IMG/VR virus record: IMGVR_UViG_3300020196_000123
Coordinates: 1-35,602 of that record
Length of the DNA stretch: 35,602 nt
Origin: a virus
Reading direction: 5' to 3' (one strand)
Position 1 is the first letter of the stretch. Each line of letters starts with the position of its first letter. The notes under the pieces were generated by a model. The model did not search any database and was not told the origin of the DNA. It saw only the letters and a program-made list of their open reading frames with translations. The position numbers were made by a program, and so were the translations under genes. Shown here piece after piece: positions 22,851 to 30,641 of this stretch.

Positions 22851-23624
22851 TTACCCGGGCGAGCCGACCCAGTCCAGGTACTCCCTGGCGACCTGCTCCT
22901 GCTTGGCCTGCCGGTCCTTCGCCGGCTTCGACGCCCCGGCCTCCCCGTACCGCTCGACGTAGTCCCGGACGCGCCTGCCGCCCTCGCCGCCGACGGCGTC
23001 CAGGTTCATGAATTGCGCGCCCTTGGTCCAGTCCTGCAGCGCCCTCCTCGGGTCGCCGGACGTCCGGCCGCTCAGCCCGAAGTCGATCAGCATCGGCCTG
23101 TCGCCGTCGACCATCCACTGCAGGCTGTGCATGTCGCCGTGGTAGAAGCCCTTGCGGTGCAGGAACAGCACGGCCTTCGCCGCCGCCGTGGCCTGCGCCT
23201 CGTTGAACCTCACGCCCTTCTCGCCCTCGGACGGCCTGTAGTCCTTCCAGATCGTCCGCCCGGGCGCCAGGTCCATGACGATCTCGCTGTCGGAGGCCCT
23301 GTGGAGCTTGGGGCTGTGGCCCGCGTCGCCCATGATCTTCTGCAGCTCGGCCTCGTGCTCGCCGAAGCTGCGGCCGGGCACGTTGGTCTTGCGGATCAGC
23401 CCCTGCTTGCGGTCGATCTCGACGGCCCCGTAGTTACCCTTCGTGAGGTACTCCCACTCGGCCCCCTCGATGTCGACCTCGCGGCCCTTCCTGCACTGCC
23501 TGCCGTCGGCGATCCCGTAGCGGGACCCGTCGGCCCTCTCGCACGCGGCGAAGTCGAAAAGGGCCCCGAGAACCTCCCGGGACCCGTCGCCGAACGCGGT
23601 TGTGTACCTGTCGGCCCTAGTCAT
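22851..23624 (-). CDS. Cys-pair-tagged small kinase-like protein with altered catalytic loop
   Basis: A 257-residue protein. Tag: LGALFDFAACERADGSRYGI, then GRQCRKGREV (Cys 28 and 44, 15 residues apart). The kinase-like part follows at once: LTKGNYGAVEI as glycine loop, IRKTN with the candidate Lys, GEHEAELQKIM with the candidate Glu, EIVMDLAPGRTI as hinge, YHGDMHSLQWMV as catalytic loop (D164) and LIDFGLS (D181). The usual metal-binding Asn is Gln 169 (HGDMHSLQ), which might reduce or change activity. The C-terminal lobe is short and the LYxGV tail of the other kinases is absent. It overlaps the PhoH-like gene by 8 bases. Confidence 0.8.
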   Translation of the reverse strand: MTRADRYTTAFGDGSREVLGALFDFAACERADGSRYGIADGRQCRKGREVDIEGAEWEYLTKGNYGAVEIDRKQGLIRKTNVPGRSFGEHEAELQKIMGDAGHSPKLHRASDSEIVMDLAPGRTIWKDYRPSEGEKGVRFNEAQATAAAKAVLFLHRKGFYHGDMHSLQWMVDGDRPMLIDFGLSGRTSGDPRRALQDWTKGAQFMNLDAVGGEGGRRVRDYVERYGEAGASKPAKDRQAKQEQVAREYLDWVGSPG

Positions 23625-24417
23625 CGTATCTGTCGAGGATGTGCGCGATCACCGAGTTTCTCACTATGTCCTCCTTCTCGAACTGGACGATGCCAACGTC
23701 GCGCATGTCCCTGAGGCGGTACACGGCGTCGAGCAGCCCGTTGTCCCGGCGGAACACCTCCAGGTCGGACTGCTTGGTGTCCCCAACGATCGCCATCCGC
23801 GACTCCTGCCCCAGCCGGGTCAGGCACGTCTTGACGTGGGACGGGAGCATGTTCTGCGCCTCGTCGACCACGATGAAGCAGTCGTTGAAGGACCTCCCGC
23901 GGACGTCCTCGAGCAGCACGGGCTCGATGATCCCCTTCGAGATCACGTAGTCCGCGGCGCCCTGGTTGCGCATCATGACGGGCAGGTTGTCGAGCACCGG
24001 GCCGAGCAGCGGCCTCACCTTCTCGTTGAAGTCGCCGGGCAGCGCGCCCCGGCCACGTTGGAATTCCACGCCCACATCGCTCCGGATGTAGACCACTCTC
24101 TCCACCTCCCCCTGCTGGACGAGCGTCATTCCTTTCCACAGGGCCAGGAGGGTCTTCCCGGTGCCGGCGTGGCCGTGGGCCAGCGTGACGGCGTTCTTGC
24201 CCATCGTGTTCCAGAACTCGTCCTGCCTCCAGGTCATAGCCCTGAAGGGGGTGAGGTCCATACCGCGCTCGCGGTGGACGACGTCTTCCATCTGGCGCCG
24301 TACTTTGCGTTTCTCTCTTGCGGTTGGCATTAGGTTGTTCGCGACAAAGGTTCGAGATTCGACTAGGACGAACTCTAGGCGATCATGCGGATCACCCCCT
24401 TGGTCTGTGCCATACAT
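23617..24417 (-). CDS. phoH: PhoH-like P-loop ATPase
   Basis: The 266-residue protein shows the PhoH family pattern. It has Walker A HGHAGTGKT (81-89), the segment YIRSDVGVEFQRGRGALPGD that follows the ATPase core in PhoH proteins, Walker B FIVVDEAQN (181-189) and the sensor-like VGDTKQSD (211-218). PhoH-like proteins are common in marine phages. They are predicted ATPases linked to RNA or phosphate metabolism, but the role in phages is unsettled. An alternative start at Met 30 (MPTAREKRKVRRQ) would give a more typical family length. The gene lies directly after the large terminase gene. Confidence 0.9.
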   Translation of the reverse strand: MYGTDQGGDPHDRLEFVLVESRTFVANNLMPTAREKRKVRRQMEDVVHRERGMDLTPFRAMTWRQDEFWNTMGKNAVTLAHGHAGTGKTLLALWKGMTLVQQGEVERVVYIRSDVGVEFQRGRGALPGDFNEKVRPLLGPVLDNLPVMMRNQGAADYVISKGIIEPVLLEDVRGRSFNDCFIVVDEAQNMLPSHVKTCLTRLGQESRMAIVGDTKQSDLEVFRRDNGLLDAVYRLRDMRDVGIVQFEKEDIVRNSVIAHILDRYDD

Positions 24418-24458
24418 GGCTCCCCTGTTCGGAGTCCAGCGGCGGTCTTACCCGGCGG

Positions 24459-26144
24459 CTAGTCCATGCCGGTGTCGAACGTAAGCCCGCCGCGCTTGCC
24501 GCCCTTCCCGAAGTACAGCGACCTCTCGCCGTACGACAGCAGCTCGCGCTTGCCGCCCTTCAGCTCGGAGAAGTCCCGCGTCACGTGCCCCCTGCCCGCC
24601 GACTTGCCCCTCGCCCCGACGATCGCCTGGAGCGTGTCGCCAGAGGTGCCGCCGTCGAGGTGGAACATGTAGTACGTGAGCCCCCAGACGACCGCGTCGG
24701 TCCGGTCGTCGTGCGGCACGAACGGGAAGGCCGTGAGCTCCTTGATGAAGTCCTGCGTCCACGCGCCCTCGACGAGGTGCACCCTGCCGGCCTCCCACAG
24801 GGGCGACACGGTCTGGAGGCGTATCGTCTTGGACCTGAGCGGCTTGAAGCCGTGGATGTGGATCTTGCTCTCCCTCTCGAGCATCTGGATCAGCGACTGG
24901 CCGCTGGCCGCCTGCTCGATCGTGAGGAATCTCGCGCCGTAGTACTTCCTGGTCTGCTCGAGCATCGCCAGCAGGTCAGGGAAGCCCCACCGCCCGCTGA
25001 TGATCTCGCGCACGTAGATGCTGTCCTTGTCGGCCCGCGAGTAGCCCATCACGGCGATCACGCTCTCGTCCGCGCTCTGCTTCTCGGAGAACGCCGTGTC
25101 GAGCGACAGGTAGGTGACGTCGAACTCCGGGCAGTCCCCGGGCGCCCTCACGCTGATCCAACCCGCCTTGACGATCGAGCCCTCCTGCGCCGCGGGCCTG
25201 CCCTGGTAGAGCGCCGAGAACTTGTCGGAGCCCATGATCCTCTTCTGCGAGAGGAGCATGTCGACCGTGAACGTCCCGTTGCCGGGCCAGTGCGACTCGC
25301 CGTTGCGCCTGCCGAGGAGGTCCGTGGCCTCGTTCTCGCAGAGGGCCTCGATGTTCACCCACCGCCACCCGCGCGGGTTGTCCTCCGGGTCCCACAGGCC
25401 GTCGCCGTCCATCAGGATGCCGTGGAGGTCCTTCTCGCCGAACCGGGTGCCGATGATCAGCTGGGCCCAGCGGTTGGTGCGCCGGGTGGAGGCCTGCTCG
25501 CCCCACCAGTCCTCGAGCTCCTCGAACGCGGCGCGGGAGTCCGATCCCTTCAGCGGGTCGTCGATCACCATCGCGCCGACGCCCGGGCTGTCCTCGTGCG
25601 GCGTGCCGGCGGTGAAGCCGGTCAGCACCCCGCCGACGGACGTCGCGAGGATGTACCCGCCGCCCTTCATGTCGTACTTCGAGTCCGCGTGGAAGCCGGA
25701 CCACTCCGGGAAGATCCTGACGAAGTTCTTGTGCCGCAGATAGCCGTTGATCCCGCGGTTGAACTTGTTCGACAGCTGCTGGCCGTACGACGCGATGATG
25801 TGCTGCGTCTGCTCGTCGTGGCCGAGGAGCCACGCGACGAACAGCTGCGCGAGCATCGACTTGCCGGATCGCGGCGCGCAGCTGACGATCAGCCTCTGGT
25901 ACCTGAGCTGGGCCACGTCCTCGAACGCCGACCCGATGATCTCGTGGAAGTCGGCGACCTGGAGCTTGCCGTCGAGCATGATGTCGGCGAACGCCAGAAA
26001 GCAAGAGCGCGCCGCGCGGAACCTGAACTCCTGCAGCACGCTCTTAGGCGCCTCCATGAGCTCGAGCTCGCGCAGGCCGCGCTTGTACACGCGCCAGCTC
26101 GAGTGCTCCTCCAGCTGCGACGCGTGGGTGATGATGGGCCTCAT
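24459..26144 (-). CDS. terL: Terminase large subunit
   Basis: A 561-residue packaging motor protein. ATPase: Walker A SCAPRSGKSM (88-97) preceded by RYQRLIV, Walker B MVIDDPLKG (192-200), and LIIGTRFGEKD as the coupling region. Nuclease: LSLDTAF with D349, LTIEQAASGQSLIQ with E410, and HDDRTDAVVWG with D480 and D483. This matches the RNase H-like C-terminal nuclease of TerL proteins. It translocates DNA into proheads through the portal and cuts the concatemer. The C-terminal 75 residues are Gly/Lys-rich and probably flexible. The start overlaps the upstream small gene as ATGA, consistent with a terminase operon. Confidence 0.93.
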   Translation of the reverse strand: MRPIITHASQLEEHSSWRVYKRGLRELELMEAPKSVLQEFRFRAARSCFLAFADIMLDGKLQVADFHEIIGSAFEDVAQLRYQRLIVSCAPRSGKSMLAQLFVAWLLGHDEQTQHIIASYGQQLSNKFNRGINGYLRHKNFVRIFPEWSGFHADSKYDMKGGGYILATSVGGVLTGFTAGTPHEDSPGVGAMVIDDPLKGSDSRAAFEELEDWWGEQASTRRTNRWAQLIIGTRFGEKDLHGILMDGDGLWDPEDNPRGWRWVNIEALCENEATDLLGRRNGESHWPGNGTFTVDMLLSQKRIMGSDKFSALYQGRPAAQEGSIVKAGWISVRAPGDCPEFDVTYLSLDTAFSEKQSADESVIAVMGYSRADKDSIYVREIISGRWGFPDLLAMLEQTRKYYGARFLTIEQAASGQSLIQMLERESKIHIHGFKPLRSKTIRLQTVSPLWEAGRVHLVEGAWTQDFIKELTAFPFVPHDDRTDAVVWGLTYYMFHLDGGTSGDTLQAIVGARGKSAGRGHVTRDFSELKGGKRELLSYGERSLYFGKGGKRGGLTFDTGMD

Positions 26145-26461
26145 TCCTGCTTGCCCTGGCCCAGCTTCTTGAGCAGGTCGTCGACCTTGGAGGTGTACTC
26201 CCGGTCCTTCGCCAGCTCCTTCTCGGCCTTGGTCTCGATCTCCTGGATGGCGACGATGTCGCTCATCAGGTCGCGGTGGACCTTGATCGAGCTGTTGAAG
26301 ATGCTGATCAGGTCGCGGATGGGCGCCTCGCCCATCGTGGCCTCGATGTCCCCGAGTGCCTGCTCGGCCACCTTGAGGACTTTTTCCGCGAGCTTGCTCT
26401 TCTGCTCGACGATCCGCTCGTTGCGTCCCTCTGTCACATCGACCTCCTGCATCGTTTGCAT
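26141..26461 (-). CDS. Helical protein directly upstream of TerL, possible small terminase
   Basis: A 106-residue, entirely helical and charged protein: EQKSKLAEKVLKVAEQALGD, then APIRDLISIFNSSIKVHRDL, then KAEKELAKDREYTSKVDDLL. Its stop overlaps the TerL start as ATGA. Position and helical composition would suit a small terminase subunit, but no DNA-binding helix-turn-helix is visible, so this is only a candidate. Met 4 is an alternative start. Confidence 0.65.
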   Translation of the reverse strand: MQTMQEVDVTEGRNERIVEQKSKLAEKVLKVAEQALGDIEATMGEAPIRDLISIFNSSIKVHRDLMSDIVAIQEIETKAEKELAKDREYTSKVDDLLKKLGQGKQE

Positions 26462-26619
26462 CCGCCCGGCTGGACCGCCCCGTTGGGCGAGTACGCCGAC
26501 CCGTGGGACTGGGTCGGGCCGGAGTGTAGTTTCCTGAGGATCAGCGCGGCCCGGTCGGCGTTGCCGGCCTTCACCGCGGCGTAGTACTCCTTCCAGAGGA
26601 TGTCACGCCCGTTGTTCAT
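26434..26619 (-). CDS. Small Cys-containing protein of 61 residues
   Basis: MNNGRDILWKEYYAAVKAGN is followed by ADRAALILRKLHSG and a tail GGCKRCRRSM with a C-x-x-C motif. It has two helices and a basic end that could bind a metal together with other ligands. It overlaps the downstream gene by 28 bases and the upstream gene by 17. No family is recognised; the tight overlaps and protein-like sequence support it. Confidence 0.55.
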   Translation of the reverse strand: MNNGRDILWKEYYAAVKAGNADRAALILRKLHSGPTQSHGSAYSPNGAVQPGGCKRCRRSM

Positions 26620-26818
26620 CGTCCTCGGCCTCCATTGTACCGTAGATGGCGTCGAGCAGCTCCTCGAGCGCCGTCTCCTCGCTCTCGAAGCGGAGGAGGA
26701 ACGACTCGGGGACCTCCGACGCCAGCATGTTGATGTGCGTCCGCCGCATGCGCCTGTAGCGCCTGGGGTCCACCTCGCTGCTGAGATCTGACAGATCCAC
26801 TAGCGCAACAGTCCTCAT
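26603..26818 (-). CDS. Small protein of 71 residues, unknown
   Basis: The protein reads MRTVALVDLSDLSSEVDPRR, then YRRMRRTHINMLASEVPESF, then LLRFESEETALEELLDAIYG and an acidic end. A basic middle and an acidic C-terminal half give it a split charge pattern. It follows the gp37-like gene by 14 bases. The segment MLASEVPESFLLRFESEE could be a short alpha/beta motif. It is conserved enough in composition to be a gene, but I do not recognise it. Confidence 0.6.
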   Translation of the reverse strand: MRTVALVDLSDLSSEVDPRRYRRMRRTHINMLASEVPESFLLRFESEETALEELLDAIYGTMEAEDDEQRA

Positions 26819-26832
26819 CGACGGCTCTTACC

Positions 26833-28014
26833 CTACTCGGAGATCTCCGGGCCGTCCCGGTCGATCTGCGGCAGGTACTCGCGCGGGTTGAGCAACCTGA
26901 AGTCCCTGACGTCGATCCACGCCTGCCCGATCGGTGTGCCACCGATGCGATAATACGATGCGGAGCCCGTGCTGAGTACGGTGCCCTCCTCGGTGGGGAA
27001 CAGGTCGCCGTTCGCGACGAGGATCGCGATGGCGTCGGTATCTGTCGGGTCCTTGTAGATGTAGGTCTTGGTCGCCACTACATAGCCGTAGCCGTTCCGC
27101 GGCATCTGCTTGATCGGGACGATGCCCTCCCCCGGCTCCGACACGCGCTCGAGCGAGACCCGCTGGTTCGGCGACCTGTACAGCGTGCCGGGGAGCTGCA
27201 TGATTCGCTTGCCCGTGTCCGCGCCGAAGAAGAACCGCACGAACTCCCCGCCGCACCTGAGGTTGAAGATGTAGAACTGGCCGGACTCGTCGGTGGTGCC
27301 GGTGTAGACGATCTCGCAGTTGGCGACCTCGCCCGCCGTCATGAACACCTTCTCCGGGTCCCACTTGTAGACGAGGTCGCCGGACTCGTTGAGCTCGACG
27401 CCGGCGTAGTCCTTGTCGTAGCTGATCGACTCGTTCGGCGGCGGAAGCACCGGCGCCGTGATGCGCCCGTCGGCCAGGAATTCCCCCGGGAGCAGCCGCT
27501 GGGTCAGGTTCGCCGGGAATAGCTTACTGCAGTTGCCCTTCGCGACGCACGGGTCGAGGGCGATGCCGCGGTAGTAGTCCTGGATCGTGTTCGTCCAGCG
27601 CTGCGTGTAGGTGTAGTGCGTCGAGTCGGTGAGGCCGGTGAACTGCTCGCTCGTCATCACGAACGGCTCGAGCACCTCGAGGCCGGTCGCACACGGGACC
27701 TGGTTGATCAGCGTCTCGTGCGCCGCCGCCAGCAGCTGCACGGCGAAGTCGTGCCCCGAGTTGCTCAGGTAGCTCTGGCAGGCGATATTGATCTCGAAGT
27801 TCAGGCTGCGTTCCATCGCCAGCGGCGCCCTGCTCACGACGTTCACGCTCGAGTCCGTGTAGCGCACGACCATCGAGTTGACCATCTGGAGGATGCCCTC
27901 CTCGTCAGAGACGTCGGCCAGGCGGACGACGTTGACCCCAAGCGGCACGAGCGGCGAGGACAGGAGCGCGTTCGTCATGAACTGCTCGATCCGCGTGATG
28001 GAGTCGAGTAGCAT
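26833..28014 (-). CDS. gp37-like tail-completion protein with extra C-terminal domain
   Basis: A 393-residue protein. The first 150 residues resemble the Mu-like gp37/DUF1834 family. There is an N-terminal helix, then NSMVVRYTDSS, then a strand for FEINIACQSYLSNSGHDFAV, a helix QLLAAAHETLINQVPC, and then a segment EPFVMTSEQFTGLT ending in a strand YTYTQRWTNTIQDYY. Family members are tail terminator or completion proteins. Residues about 195-393 form an added strand-rich region with WDPEKVFMTAGEVANCEIVY, FFFGADTGKRIMQLPGTLYR and VLSTGSASYYRIGGTPIG. This fused domain is not normal for the family and its role is unknown. The start overlaps the fibre gene's stop as TGATG. Confidence 0.65.
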   Translation of the reverse strand: MLLDSITRIEQFMTNALLSSPLVPLGVNVVRLADVSDEEGILQMVNSMVVRYTDSSVNVVSRAPLAMERSLNFEINIACQSYLSNSGHDFAVQLLAAAHETLINQVPCATGLEVLEPFVMTSEQFTGLTDSTHYTYTQRWTNTIQDYYRGIALDPCVAKGNCSKLFPANLTQRLLPGEFLADGRITAPVLPPPNESISYDKDYAGVELNESGDLVYKWDPEKVFMTAGEVANCEIVYTGTTDESGQFYIFNLRCGGEFVRFFFGADTGKRIMQLPGTLYRSPNQRVSLERVSEPGEGIVPIKQMPRNGYGYVVATKTYIYKDPTDTDAIAILVANGDLFPTEEGTVLSTGSASYYRIGGTPIGQAWIDVRDFRLLNPREYLPQIDRDGPEISE

Positions 28015-29735
28015 CAGGCCTCCCTCGGGGTCATCATGATGTTGAACACCTTGCCGGTCTTATTGTTCCTGATCGTCAGGGCGTCCTCCTCCTCGATCAG
28101 GGTCCAGTCGCCCCTGTCGTTCTTGAGGTGGAGGTCGCCGGTGTACACGTTGGCCCAGCGGTTGGTGGCGCTGCCCAGGTTGTACGTGTTGTCGGCCTCG
28201 GGCAGCCAATCGCGGGTGGAGTTGGAGAACGTGAGGACGCCAACCCCGTCGGTCTTGAGCACCGTGCCGGCGTTGCCATCGCCGTTGGGGAGGGTCCAGA
28301 CGACGGTGCTCGTCAGGTTGGAGCCGGCCTGGAAGCCAACGTAGTCGGAGCCCTGCGTGTCGTCCTCGTAGAATTTCACGACGCCCTGGTCGGGCAGACG
28401 CACCTCGTTGATGTAGGCGAGCGCCCCGTAGACCTCGGCGAAGCGGTAGCCAGCCGCACCTAGATCCTTGGTGTTGTCCGCGCTGGGTACGATGTCCGTG
28501 CCAACCCTCGAGTTCAGCGTCAGGGTGTTCGCCGGTGATGAGCCGATCGTCGTATCAGCCTGGAAGTTCGCGCTGCCGCTGACCGTGAGGGAGAGTAGCG
28601 TGCCCACGGTCTGGAGGCTCGTCAGCGAGGTCACCGACGAGGACACGAGCGTGCCGCTCGTGGGGAGCGTGACGTTAGTCGCGCCGGTCGCCGTCAGGGT
28701 GATCCCGAAGTTCCCGGAGGTCTGGAAAGCGCTGGAGGTGACGATCGAGCCGCCGAGGGTGATCGTCCGTCCCGAGGGGTTAGCTACCCCGGTCCCGCCA
28801 TACAGCGGGTCGATGATGCCTGCTTGCCAGGTGCCCCCGGTGATCGTGCCGAGGGTCGTGATATTGGTCTGCGAGGCCGTCAGCAGGGTGCCGATAAAGC
28901 TGTCGGCGTACACGTTGGACACCCTTTGGGCGGGCTGCCCTATGTCGTAGACGCTAGCGGTCGACGGGATCAGGTCCCCCGAGGTTATGAACTCCCAGCG
29001 CGTGACCCCGTCGGTCTTAAAACTGATCATCCCGCTCGGAGCCGAGGACGGGTCCGAGACCCGCACCTCAGAATCGCCCTCCGCAATGAAGGAGCCGGCA
29101 TTGCCCGCCCACCCGAGATTGCCGGAGCCATCGGTCACCAGCACCTGCCCCGAGGTGCCGTCAGAGGCGGGGAGGTTGAGCGTGTAGTCGCCGGCGAGCG
29201 TCAGCGGCGCGCGGAGCGCGACGTAGTTCGGGCCGCCGCCGCCCTCGTAGAACCTGATCGACTGCCGGTCGAGCATGTCGAGCGAGGACGAGATCGTCAG
29301 GTCGGTTAGGTTTAGCGAGCTAGTCCAGGAAGGAGCGGAGATGCCGTTGGACCGCAGGACCTGCCCGCCCGCGCCGGCCGGCGCCACGCTCAGCTGCGAC
29401 GCGGTCGAGTACACGACTCCGCCGGCCGCCGGCACGATCGCCCCGCCGGTCCCGCCGTACTGCGTGTCGACGACGCTGCCCTGCCACTGGCCAGCGCTGA
29501 TCGTGCCGACCTCGAAGATGACGGGCTGGGAGCCGGTCTGGAGCATCCCGTAGATGTTCTGGGCGTGCATGTCCAGCCACTGGAACCCGAGGCCGCCGAG
29601 GCTGTAGGTGTTGCCGGCGAGCGGGATCAGGTCGGACGACAGGGTGTTGCCGGTCAGGTCGAGGCTGTCTCCGACCGAGATCTCACGGATCTGCTGGGCC
29701 TGGGGGTCCAGCGTGAGGGGGAATCGGTTCGCCAT
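28014..29735 (-). CDS. Modular tail fibre protein (573 residues) with two GGTG modules
   Basis: Unlike the other large fibres it lacks the PGLFFK domain; it starts MANRFPLTLDPQAQQIREIS. Modules seen: VGTISAGQWQGSVVDTQYGGTG near 75-95; RFYEGGGGPNYVALRAP and LPASDGTSGQVLVTDGSGNL; a second TLGTITGGTWQAGIIDPLYGGTG; RTITLGGSIVTSSAFQTSGN with TATGATNVTLPTSGTL, which matches the 83-residue protein; VKFYEDDTQGSDYVGFQAG; and a GDLHLKNDRGDWTLIEE C-terminus. Two fibre units thus seem concatenated. It is probably a trimeric receptor-binding fibre, next to the gp37-like gene. Confidence 0.82.
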   Translation of the reverse strand: MANRFPLTLDPQAQQIREISVGDSLDLTGNTLSSDLIPLAGNTYSLGGLGFQWLDMHAQNIYGMLQTGSQPVIFEVGTISAGQWQGSVVDTQYGGTGGAIVPAAGGVVYSTASQLSVAPAGAGGQVLRSNGISAPSWTSSLNLTDLTISSSLDMLDRQSIRFYEGGGGPNYVALRAPLTLAGDYTLNLPASDGTSGQVLVTDGSGNLGWAGNAGSFIAEGDSEVRVSDPSSAPSGMISFKTDGVTRWEFITSGDLIPSTASVYDIGQPAQRVSNVYADSFIGTLLTASQTNITTLGTITGGTWQAGIIDPLYGGTGVANPSGRTITLGGSIVTSSAFQTSGNFGITLTATGATNVTLPTSGTLVSSSVTSLTSLQTVGTLLSLTVSGSANFQADTTIGSSPANTLTLNSRVGTDIVPSADNTKDLGAAGYRFAEVYGALAYINEVRLPDQGVVKFYEDDTQGSDYVGFQAGSNLTSTVVWTLPNGDGNAGTVLKTDGVGVLTFSNSTRDWLPEADNTYNLGSATNRWANVYTGDLHLKNDRGDWTLIEEEDALTIRNNKTGKVFNIMMTPREA

Positions 29736-30373
29736 CAGTCCTCGATCTCCTTGAGCATGAATTCGTAGCGCTTGCCGGTCTTGTTGTTGCGGATCGTGAG
29801 CGCGCTCTCCTCCTCCACGATCGTCCAGTCGCCGCGCTCGTTCCGGAGGTGGAGGTCGCCCGTGTAGACGTTGGCGAACCTCTTCGCCGGCGAGCCCAGG
29901 TTGAACGCGTTGTCGGTCGCTGGCAGGACGTCGCTGTTGAAGTTGATCTTCGACGAGGCGATGGCGGCGGTCAGGCTGATGTCATCGTTGACGATCGTCT
30001 GGTCCTGGATCATCGAGCTCGTCACGAGCCCGACCGATCCGGTCGACAGCAGCGTGCCGCCGTCAGCGGGCAGGAGCGTCACCGCGGTGCTCGTCACGGC
30101 CTGGGCCTTGAGGCGCATGACTCCGCTGGTCGAGCCCTGGAAGTTCATCCCGTCACCGGTGACGGACGGGGTGTACATCAGCGGGCTCTGCAGCACCTTG
30201 TTGGACAGGGTCTGCGTGGCCACGCAAGAGGCCAGCTCGAAGCCCCCGGCCGTCGCGCCGTTGTGCACCCTGATCGTGTTGAGGGTGGTGTCGACGGTGA
30301 CCTCCCCCGGAGCACCCGCGAAGGCGAGGTTCTCGGAGGTGGTGCCGCGCCTGAACTGTACCTGTGTGGGCAT
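29735..30373 (-). CDS. Mid-size fibre protein (212 residues) with GDLHL C-terminus
   Basis: It starts VQFRRGTTSENLAFAGAPGE, then VTVDTTLNTIRVHNGATAGG. This is an N-terminal domain common in phage fibres (RRGT, GE.t.d, Rv.dG), distinct from the PGLFFK one. A central module has SNKVLQSPLMYTPSVTGDGM, LLSTGSVGLVTSSMIQDQTI and NDDISLTAAIASSKIN. The end is LPATDNAFNLGSPAKRFANV and GDLHLRNERGDWTIVEEE with TIRNNKTGKRYEFML. It is likely a short fibre sharing its tip with the neighbouring long one. Start and stop both touch neighbours (TGATG downstream). Confidence 0.8.
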   Translation of the reverse strand: MPTQVQFRRGTTSENLAFAGAPGEVTVDTTLNTIRVHNGATAGGFELASCVATQTLSNKVLQSPLMYTPSVTGDGMNFQGSTSGVMRLKAQAVTSTAVTLLPADGGTLLSTGSVGLVTSSMIQDQTIVNDDISLTAAIASSKINFNSDVLPATDNAFNLGSPAKRFANVYTGDLHLRNERGDWTIVEEESALTIRNNKTGKRYEFMLKEIED

Positions 30374-30377
30374 CGCG

Positions 30378-30629
30378 TCAGAATCCGAAGATGAAGTCGA
30401 GGCCGATCGCGGTGGCCTTGGCCGTGCTGGAGACCTGGGCTGTAGTGGCCAGGGTGCCGCTTGTCGGGAGGGTCACGTTAGTCGCGGCGGTCAGCGTGAG
30501 GGTGCACGCGTAGGCGCCGGACGTCGTGAAGTTACCCGCGAGTGTTATGGTTTTACCTGTGCCGCTCTGAGTGAGCGTAAGGCCGGCGGTGCTCTCGATG
30601 GTGTCCGCGCGGAGTGTTCCCACTGCCAT
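30378..30629 (-). CDS. Single-module fibre protein of 83 residues
   Basis: The protein is one fibre module only: TLRADTIESTAGLTLTQSG, then KTITLAGNFTTSGAYACTL, then TAATNVTLPTSGTLATTAQV, ending AIGLDFIFGF. The same module is embedded in the 573-residue fibre (TATGATNVTLPTSGTL). The ending resembles LIFAI of the 109-residue protein at 5010-5339. It looks like a free module, possibly a trimeric cap or a recombination donor. No separate enzymatic role is seen. Confidence 0.72.
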   Translation of the reverse strand: MAVGTLRADTIESTAGLTLTQSGTGKTITLAGNFTTSGAYACTLTLTAATNVTLPTSGTLATTAQVSSTAKATAIGLDFIFGF

Positions 30630-30641
30630 GTTCTTAGAGGG

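Noticed and set aside
14369-23624. Cys-pair tag as a classical zinc ribbon
   Set aside because: Only two cysteines per protein and no nearby conserved Cys/His pair. A dimeric metal site or disulfide is possible but not shown.
24318-26537. 739-residue plus-strand open frame over terL
   Set aside because: The composition is typical of antisense GC-rich frames, and the minus strand carries all TerL ATPase and nuclease motifs.
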